DNA of 10,036 nucleotides, taken from positions 1 to 10,036 of the forward strand of contig DXED01000014.1 of NCBI GenBank assembly GCA_019115145.1, in the 5' to 3' direction. Origin of the DNA: Claveliimonas intestinigallinarum (lineage in GTDB: Bacteria; Bacillota; Clostridia; Lachnospirales; Lachnospiraceae). Position numbers and translations under genes: made by a program. Below the pieces are notes generated by a model, which did no database searches, had not been told where the DNA came from, and worked only from the letters and a program-made list of their open reading frames with translations. Below, piece after piece: positions 5,866 to 10,036 of this stretch (the stretch's first letter is position 1; each line of letters starts with the position of its first letter).

Positions 5866-6228
5866 TTGAAGTTTACATTTTATCACAACAATATCAATGT
5901 ATATGATCTGGAAAAATCCCTTGATTTTTACGAGAAGGCCCTGGGCCTTACCGTGACCCGGCAGACGGAGGCCGAGGACGGGAGCTTCAAGCTCGTCTAC
6001 CTGGGAGACGGCGTCACCCCCCACCTTCTGGAGCTCACCTGGCTCAGGGACATGGACAGGCCCTACAATCTGGGGGACAATGAATTCCACCTGGCTTTCC
6101 ACACGGACGATTTCGAGAAGGCTCACCAGCTCCACAAGGAGATGGGATGCATCTGCTTTGAGAACGAAGCCATGGGCATTTACTTCATCTCTGACCCGGA
6201 CGGCTACTGGCTGGAGATCTGCCCCTAG
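5866..6228 (+). CDS. VOC-superfamily metalloprotein (glyoxalase I-like)
   Basis: This 120-residue single-domain protein has the length and fold pattern of glyoxalase I (lactoylglutathione lyase) and related vicinal-oxygen-chelate enzymes. It begins MKFTFYHNNINVYDLEKSLDFYEKALG (shown in parts: FYHNNINV, then DLEKSLDFYEKALG). It has two beta-alpha-beta-beta-beta halves ending in SDPDGYWLEICP. Candidate metal ligands fit the glyoxalase I pattern: His7, Glu56 (HLLEL), His75 (EFHLAF) and Glu117 (WLEI). The true substrate is uncertain, since many Clostridia lack glutathione; other thiols or a different VOC reaction are possible. It starts with TTG and stands alone on the plus strand, with its own promoter and a strong terminator. 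Confidence 0.85.
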   Translation: MKFTFYHNNINVYDLEKSLDFYEKALGLTVTRQTEAEDGSFKLVYLGDGVTPHLLELTWLRDMDRPYNLGDNEFHLAFHTDDFEKAHQLHKEMGCICFENEAMGIYFISDPDGYWLEICP

Positions 6229-6294
6229 ATCTGTTCCCAGCCGCCCTCAAGAGCCGGGCCAGGCAAAGGATAAAAAATGGATAAGCGCTCATAC

Positions 6295-6338
6295 AAAGAT
6301 CCGGACTGCCCCGTGTGTCTGCAGTCCGGATCTTTTTT
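6295..6338 (+). terminator. Rho-independent terminator of the VOC gene
   Basis: A perfect 13-15 bp stem, AGATCCGGACTGC (6297-6309) with GCAGTCCGGATCT (6321-6333), closes an 11-base loop. It is followed by six T (6333-6338). On the minus strand the same hairpin is followed by only TTTG, so it may also end ribU transcripts weakly; ribU ends at 6368 and no other terminator is seen there. Confidence 0.92.
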
Positions 6339-6367
6339 CAGCTCTTTTATACCTGTCGCATCTGTCC

Positions 6368-7003
6368 CTACGCCTGACTGTTCATGCGGAAAACAGGGCT
6401 GATCTTCTTGTAAATGAGAAATACGATCAGCGATACAAGCACTCCCTTGAGAAGATTAAAGGGAGCCACAGCAAACGCCACAAATGTGAGCAGGCTGTTG
6501 ATGCTTCCGTTTACCGCTGTGCCCATGGCCACCAGCGCGTCGATAGGCATCTGGAAGGCTGTGGCGTAAGCCGGAAGGAGCACATAGGCGTTCAGAAGGC
6601 ATCCGATCAGCGTCATGAACACAGTGCCTGTAGCCATGCCTATGATGGCGCCTGTTCTTGTGCGCTTTCTGCGGTAGATAATGCCGGCCGGCACCACAAG
6701 CGCGCACCCAATCAGAAAGTTGGCCATCTCGCCTACGCCCGCTGTCGTTGTGCCGTTGATGATAAAGTTCAGAAGGATCTTCACAAGCTCGATAGATGCC
6801 CCGGCCACCGGCCCCATTGCAAAGGTTCCGATCAGCACCGGCACCTCGCTGAAATCAATCTCGTAGAAGGAGGGGGCAAAGGGCAGCGGGATCTCGAAGA
6901 GCATCAGCACAACGGCGATCGCTCCCAGCATGCCTGCCTGTACGATGGTGCGGACCCCTGCCCGCGGTTTTGCATTTGTGTTGTTCATAACCTGTGTACT
7001 CAT
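6368..7003 (-). CDS. ribU: RibU, riboflavin-specific S component of an ECF transporter
   Basis: This 211-residue integral membrane protein has about six hydrophobic segments. RibU is the substrate-binding subunit of an energy-coupling factor transporter and imports riboflavin using a shared EcfA/EcfA'/EcfT module encoded elsewhere. Family signatures are FEIPLPFAPSFYEIDFSEVP near residue 40, AMGPVAGASIELVKILLN, and NGTTTAGVGEMANFLIGC. The alanine-rich motif used to dock on EcfT is expected in the first helix (GMLGAIAVVLM). The start has AAAGGAG nine bases before ATG. The FMN riboswitch directly upstream independently supports a flavin substrate. The gene appears to be monocistronic. Confidence 0.94.
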   Translation of the reverse strand: MSTQVMNNTNAKPRAGVRTIVQAGMLGAIAVVLMLFEIPLPFAPSFYEIDFSEVPVLIGTFAMGPVAGASIELVKILLNFIINGTTTAGVGEMANFLIGCALVVPAGIIYRRKRTRTGAIIGMATGTVFMTLIGCLLNAYVLLPAYATAFQMPIDALVAMGTAVNGSINSLLTFVAFAVAPFNLLKGVLVSLIVFLIYKKISPVFRMNSQA

Positions 7004-7069
7004 TTTCTTTCTCTCCTTTGATGAATAAAATATTTTGCAGGAAAGAAAATCTTCTTGGAATTATGCAAT

Positions 7070-7103
7070 AAAAAACTCCCATATCCATATGAATATCGGA
7101 GTC
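7070..7103 (-). terminator. Attenuator hairpin between FMN riboswitch and ribU
   Basis: On the minus strand, ACTCC-G-ATATTC pairs with GGATAT-G-GGAGT around an ATAT loop, with one G-G mismatch and one G-U pair. Six T (7070-7075) follow. It lies 67 bases before the ribU ATG and 36 bases after the riboswitch. This is the position of the terminator used when FMN is bound. Confidence 0.85.
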
Positions 7104-7138
7104 ATGAAATAAAATGTTCTCTAAATAATATCGCATAG

Positions 7139-7287
7139 TTCTTCTCTCATCCAGACTTTACTGTCGGTTTTGGAATTTCACCAAATCAGCCGTTCACACA
7201 TCTCCCATGCTCTGCAGCGCATCCATGTGTTCGCGGCTCGCGGACTATACCGCCGGTTGGGACTTTCACCCGACCCCGAAGACTTTA
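7139..7287 (-). ncRNA. FMN riboswitch (RFN element)
   Basis: On the minus strand the conserved blocks of the FMN aptamer occur in order: TCTTCGGGGTCGGGTGAAA, then AACCGGCGGTATAGTCCGCG, a variable arm, CTGATTTGGTGAAATTCC, AAAACCGACAGTAAAGTC, and GGATGAGAGAAG closing stem P1. The variable arm (about 7190-7240) forms its own hairpin, with ACACAT pairing with ATGTGT. FMN binding is known to fold the aptamer and allow the downstream terminator to form, shutting off riboflavin uptake when flavin is plentiful. It controls ribU. Confidence 0.97.
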
Positions 7288-7304
7288 TTCCTTATTTCGA
7301 TAAT

Positions 7305-7333
7305 ACTATACCTCTTTATGGAGCTGTTTGCAA
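7305..7333 (-). promoter_or_regulatory. Promoter of the FMN riboswitch-ribU transcript
   Basis: The -35 box TTGCAA (7328-7333) and the -10 box TATAGT (7305-7310) are 17 bp apart. The start would be near 7298, about 11 bases before the aptamer. The promoter begins just after the stop of the lipoprotein gene. No terminator is seen between that stop and the promoter. Confidence 0.75.
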
Positions 7334-7346
7334 GAGTTTTTATTTT

Positions 7347-7928
7347 TTATTTCCAGTCAATCTCTCCGATCTCATAGACAGACGCACTCTGATTTTCATA
7401 GCTGATCACCAAAGTCAGACTGTATATCCTCACGAAAGGCTGTCCGTCCCTTAATCCCTCAAATGTGACCGTGCAGTCAACCTCGCCCACATCCTTTTTG
7501 TCATATCTCGTCCTTACGGCACGCGTCACTTCTGTGTTGGTCTGGCTAACCTGTACGTTTCCGCTGTAAAAGACCTTCCTGTCTTCCTTTACCCTCTCCA
7601 GATCATCCTCAGAAACAATACACTCATACAATCCCTGCTCTGTCATCTGCCGCGTCTCTTCGTCCACATCACTCCCCGACAAAAGAACACCTTCCGCCCA
7701 GGCATTGATGGACTGCCGTATATGCTCTGTATCTTCTTCAGAATAAGAGACATTAGAGTCCGGCATATGATCATACATATGACCGTACCCCTTTGTATCG
7801 CGTCCCTGATAGCCGTCGTCCACCTTTTCTGCATCATTTTCATTTTCCCCACTGCCGCCGCACCCCGTCAGGGCCAGCACAATCAGGAGCAGGCTTACTG
7901 CCCGCAAAAAACTTTTCTTCATCTTCAT
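7347..7928 (-). CDS. Putative lipoprotein, function unknown
   Basis: This 193-residue protein has a clear lipoprotein signal: basic MKMKK, a hydrophobic core, and lipobox ALTGC with Cys23 as the lipid site. It should be tethered to the outer face of the membrane. After the Cys comes a flexible GGSGENEND-type acidic linker. The rest is soluble, with an alpha-helical middle (SEEDTEHIRQSINAWAEGVL) and a beta-rich C-terminal half (VDCTVTFEGL, VRIYSLTLVISYEN, SVYEIGEIDWK). This suggests a small alpha+beta fold of the NTF2/cystatin sort, a guess from pattern only. AAGGGA lies seven bases before the ATG. It follows the large wall protein by 103 bases, with that gene's terminator ending 16 bases before the start codon. 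I do not recognise a family. Confidence 0.85.
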   Translation of the reverse strand: MKMKKSFLRAVSLLLIVLALTGCGGSGENENDAEKVDDGYQGRDTKGYGHMYDHMPDSNVSYSEEDTEHIRQSINAWAEGVLLSGSDVDEETRQMTEQGLYECIVSEDDLERVKEDRKVFYSGNVQVSQTNTEVTRAVRTRYDKKDVGEVDCTVTFEGLRDGQPFVRIYSLTLVISYENQSASVYEIGEIDWK

Positions 7929-7944
7929 TTGTCAGTCCCTTTCC

Positions 7945-7989
7945 AAAAAAATATTGCCAAAAAACACACGGATTTTTGGCAATATTTTT
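7945..7989 (-). terminator. Bidirectional-looking terminator after the wall-protein gene
   Basis: A long AT-rich inverted repeat, AAAAATATTGCCAAAAA with TTTTTGGCAATATTTTT, surrounds a loop around CACACGG. On the minus strand it ends in a run of seven T, 42 bases after the wall-protein stop. On the plus strand it also ends in five T. It should end the surface-protein transcript, but the lipoprotein gene starts only 16 bases later. Confidence 0.88.
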
Positions 7990-8031
7990 GTTATGGATCA
8001 TTTAACTTTTCTGCGCAAACTGTGCTGCCGC

Positions 8032-10036
8032 TTATTTGCGTTTTTTAGCGATCACTGCCGCGATTGCTGCAAGACTCACACCTGCCGCCGCTGCTGCTGC
8101 ACCTGCGGAAGATGTATCACCTGTCCTGGGCGCAGTATTCTTATCCTCTGCGTTCTTTGAATCAGCCTTTTTGGACTCTTCAGATGTGCTGACTGTCTCA
8201 CCCTTGCTGTCGTCTTCTGGAGCCTGAGGATTTTCAGGCTCTTCGGGTGTTGTCGGATCTTCCGGAGTTTCAGAAGCTACTTTTTCAACAATCATCGTAT
8301 GTCCGCCTACAGAACCGTAGGGAATCTCAATATCTGTGATCTGGTCCACACCATCGGCAAGCTGGTATCCCTCAGGAAGCTGGAAATCCTCTCCAAGCAC
8401 AAAGTGATGCGTATCCTCTGGTGAGCCAGGCACTCCTGCCTCCAGAGTCTCCTTCCCGACCACATTACCTTCTGTATCCTCAAAAGTCACTGTTAAAATC
8501 GTCTCACGCATTTTCAGAGTGATCGTATACTTTCCTCCGTCTTCCACAAAGAAATCACCAGTCACAATCAGCTCATAGCCTACAGGAAGATCGAGCTCAG
8601 AGTAGTTGGCAATACCGTCGCCATCCTCATCTACGATGTAATCCCCACCGCCGAGGTTGTTGCCATCCTCGTCTACAAACACGACATTGATCATCTTGCC
8701 TTCCGGGATCTTCGCCAGTTCGATCGTATAGGATTTGCCCGGGACTACAAAGAAATCTCCTGTCTCTTTCAGCTCATATCCCTCAGGAAGATCAAGCTCA
8801 GAGTAATTGGCAATACCGTCGTCATCCTTGTCAACAAAATAATCGCCGCCGCCGAGATTGTTACCGTTCTCGTCTACATATACTACATTGATGATCGTTC
8901 CTTCGATCTCCTTATTCAGAGTGATCTCATATGTCTTCTCTGTATCTACAAAGAAATCACCTGTCTCGATCAGCTCATATCCCTCAGGAAGCGTCAGCTC
9001 GGAATAATTGGCAATTCCATCTCCGTCCGCGTCAACGAAGAAATCGCCGCCGCCGAGATTCTTGCCGCCTTCGCTCTTAAATACCACATGGATCATCGCA
9101 GCGCCTTCTCTGTTGAGCACGATCGTATAGTGCGCGCCTTCTTCCACGAAGAAATCACCTGTCTCGTTCAGTTTATATCCGACAGGAAGCGCAAGCTCAG
9201 AATAGTTTGCAATTCCATCTCCGTCAAGGTCTACCAGGTAGTCGCCGCCGCCAAGGCTGTTGCCCTGAGGATCTGTAAATGTAACATTGATAATCGTACC
9301 TTTGTCGATCTTCTCAACCCTGACCTCAGACGCCTCGACTGCTGAGTAGTCCTTCACAAAAGCATCTCCAGTAACAGCCAGTTTGTAGCCTGCCGGCACT
9401 TCTATCTCTTTCCAGTTGAAAATCCCGTCGCCGTCCGCGTCCACAAAGTAGTCACCGCCGCCAACTACATTTTCATTCTCATCTACAAACTGCAACTTGA
9501 TGATAGAAGATTTTAAAATCTTTTTCACTGTAAGAACCTTTGTCTCGCCCACATAGTCTTTGACAAACTGATCACCTGCCACAGTAAGAGCGTATCCTTC
9601 CGGCACAGTCAGCTCAGACAGATTGAAAATCCCATCGCCATCTGCGTCAACAGTAAAATCTCCGCCGCCAAGATTGTTGCCATTCTCGTCCACAAATACT
9701 ACGTTGATGGTCGAGGAGACAGCAATCTTTTCAATATTGACAACCAGTTTTCCGCCGTCTTCCGCATAGAAGTCGCCACTTGCTGTCATCTGATAGCCTG
9801 CCGGCACATACTGTGTAAGTACGGAATAGTTCTGCACGCCTGCCGGTACAGTGTAATCACCACCCGCTACTACTTCGTCTCCATCCTTGAACTGGATATT
9901 CATAGTCACATCTGTAGCGATCTTCTCAATATTGACAACCAGTTTTCCACCGTCTTCCGCATAGAAGTCGCCACTTGCTGTCATCTGATAGCCTGCCGGC
10001 ACATACTGTGTAAGTACGGAATAGTTCTGCACGCCT
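8032..10036 (-). CDS. Sortase-anchored surface protein with calcium-loop repeats (5' end outside window)
   Basis: The last 667 residues are present; the reading frame is open at 10036, and the GTG at 10032 is an internal Val, not a start. Numbering here begins at that Val. Seven full repeats of 65-70 residues plus a partial one fill 1-509. Each runs: strand INVVFVDENGNN, LGGGDY, a variable loop, then LPxGYxL and TGDFFV with a final strand. The layout recalls MucBP/adhesin beta repeats. In six repeats (105-509) the loop is a perfect EF-hand type such as DADGDGIANYSE, with D1, D3, D5, N9 and E12. A loop-free repeat (510-586) follows, then an acidic Pro-rich linker (587-633), APRTGD (634-639), an Ala-rich membrane helix and KKRK. 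It is likely exported and wall-linked; an adhesin or stalk role is inferred. The signal peptide and N-terminal domains are not visible. Confidence 0.88.
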   Translation of the reverse strand, partial: GVQNYSVLTQYVPAGYQMTASGDFYAEDGGKLVVNIEKIATDVTMNIQFKDGDEVVAGGDYTVPAGVQNYSVLTQYVPAGYQMTASGDFYAEDGGKLVVNIEKIAVSSTINVVFVDENGNNLGGGDFTVDADGDGIFNLSELTVPEGYALTVAGDQFVKDYVGETKVLTVKKILKSSIIKLQFVDENENVVGGGDYFVDADGDGIFNWKEIEVPAGYKLAVTGDAFVKDYSAVEASEVRVEKIDKGTIINVTFTDPQGNSLGGGDYLVDLDGDGIANYSELALPVGYKLNETGDFFVEEGAHYTIVLNREGAAMIHVVFKSEGGKNLGGGDFFVDADGDGIANYSELTLPEGYELIETGDFFVDTEKTYEITLNKEIEGTIINVVYVDENGNNLGGGDYFVDKDDDGIANYSELDLPEGYELKETGDFFVVPGKSYTIELAKIPEGKMINVVFVDEDGNNLGGGDYIVDEDGDGIANYSELDLPVGYELIVTGDFFVEDGGKYTITLKMRETILTVTFEDTEGNVVGKETLEAGVPGSPEDTHHFVLGEDFQLPEGYQLADGVDQITDIEIPYGSVGGHTMIVEKVASETPEDPTTPEEPENPQAPEDDSKGETVSTSEESKKADSKNAEDKNTAPRTGDTSSAGAAAAAAGVSLAAIAAVIAKKRK
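8119..8133 (-). other. Sortase sorting motif APRTG of the surface protein
   Basis: These codons encode A-P-R-T-G, followed by Asp, then an Ala-rich hydrophobic stretch and the tail KKRK at the stop. This is the usual three-part cell wall sorting signal, with Ala in place of the first Leu of LPxTG. Cleavage between Thr and Gly by a housekeeping sortase is inferred. No sortase gene is in the window. Confidence 0.75.
8506..10036 (-). repeat. Tandem coding repeats, about 195-210 bp units, six with a calcium loop
   Basis: Units, read from the right edge: a partial unit to 9916, then 9721-9915 (65 aa), 9514-9720 (69 aa), 9304-9513 (70 aa), 9103-9303 (67 aa), 8905-9102 (66 aa), 8704-8904 (67 aa) and 8506-8703 (66 aa). 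EF-hand-type loops lie at 9613-9648, 9406-9441, 9196-9231, 8998-9033, 8797-8832 and 8596-8631. The two rightmost units lack the loop. Units four to seven share the string GDGIANYSEL (one has DDGIANYSEL), so they are closest to one another. The array continues beyond 10036. Confidence 0.93.
9721..10036 (-). repeat. Near-identical direct repeat with 195-bp period at the window edge
   Basis: Bases 9721-9841 and 9916-10036 match at 118 of 121 positions. The three differences are all synonymous third-position changes (GAA/GAG, ATT/ATC, GGC/GGT). Left of 9721 and 9916 the two diverge sharply, so the conserved block covers 38 residues of the unit. This points to recent duplication or gene conversion within the array, unlike the older, diverged units with calcium loops. 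Confidence 0.92.

Noticed and set aside
6277..6402. A 41-codon plus-strand ORF (MDKRSYKDPDCPVC...) with AAAGGA six bases before its ATG and two Cys pairs.
   Set aside because: The strong terminator hairpin and T-run of the VOC gene lie inside it, and its end overlaps ribU in antisense. Full-length mRNA is unlikely, so it is probably chance.
6080..7021. A 313-codon plus-strand ORF rich in His, Arg and Cys.
   Set aside because: It overlaps the VOC gene in another frame, crosses the terminator and is antisense to ribU; its composition is typical of a shadow frame.
6855..7136. A 93-codon minus-strand ORF between the FMN riboswitch and ribU.
   Set aside because: It spans the attenuator hairpin and then reads the start of ribU in the wrong frame. 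It has no convincing ribosome binding site.
8506..10036. The regular repeats considered as a CRISPR array or non-coding satellite.
   Set aside because: The units keep one open reading frame, vary mostly at third codon positions and encode a consistent protein repeat. There are no short identical repeats with unique spacers.

Overview
The window looks like the chromosome of a Gram-positive anaerobe of the class Clostridia, most likely Lachnospiraceae. This is inferred from gene content and style: strong AGGAGG-type ribosome binding sites, a t6A operon order usual for Firmicutes, an FMN riboswitch controlling a RibU transporter, a sortase-anchored repeat protein, and tRNA genes without encoded CCA. 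No species can be named from the sequence alone. Nearly everything reads on the minus strand; only one gene (5866-6228) is on the plus strand.

Left end (1-506, minus strand): two serine tRNA genes (UGA, then GGA) follow a consensus promoter with an A/T-rich upstream element. Beyond them is a second near-perfect promoter and a leader with a boxA-like element. This looks like the start of a ribosomal RNA operon whose 16S gene lies outside the window.

Middle (538-5779, minus strand): a compact gene run, read from right to left, holds a YcxB-like membrane protein, tsaE, tsaB, rimI, a small CxxC/CxxC protein, rnz (RNase Z), tsaD and ispD. Most gaps are 1-25 bases. TsaB, TsaD and TsaE make the t6A modification of ANN-decoding tRNAs, and RNase Z trims the 3' ends of tRNAs lacking CCA, such as the two next door. 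The run is therefore largely a tRNA-maturation locus, with one isoprenoid gene (ispD) at its end. An extended -10 promoter precedes the first gene, and a second promoter is visible in the one large gap, before the small zinc-binding-type protein.

Right of this, a single VOC/glyoxalase-fold gene with a TTG start runs divergently and ends at a strong terminator. A convergent riboflavin transporter gene, ribU, comes next, preceded by a clear promoter, FMN riboswitch and attenuator hairpin.

Right end (7347-10036, minus strand): a small lipoprotein of unknown function sits 16 bases after the terminator of a large cell-wall protein. That protein is cut by the window edge. It is built of 65-70-residue tandem repeats, six of which carry a perfect EF-hand-type calcium loop inside a MucBP-like beta repeat. 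It ends in an acidic Pro-rich linker and an LPxTG-like sorting signal (APRTG). This calcium-loop repeat protein is the least ordinary part of the window. I see no defence system, CRISPR array, insertion sequence or prophage.
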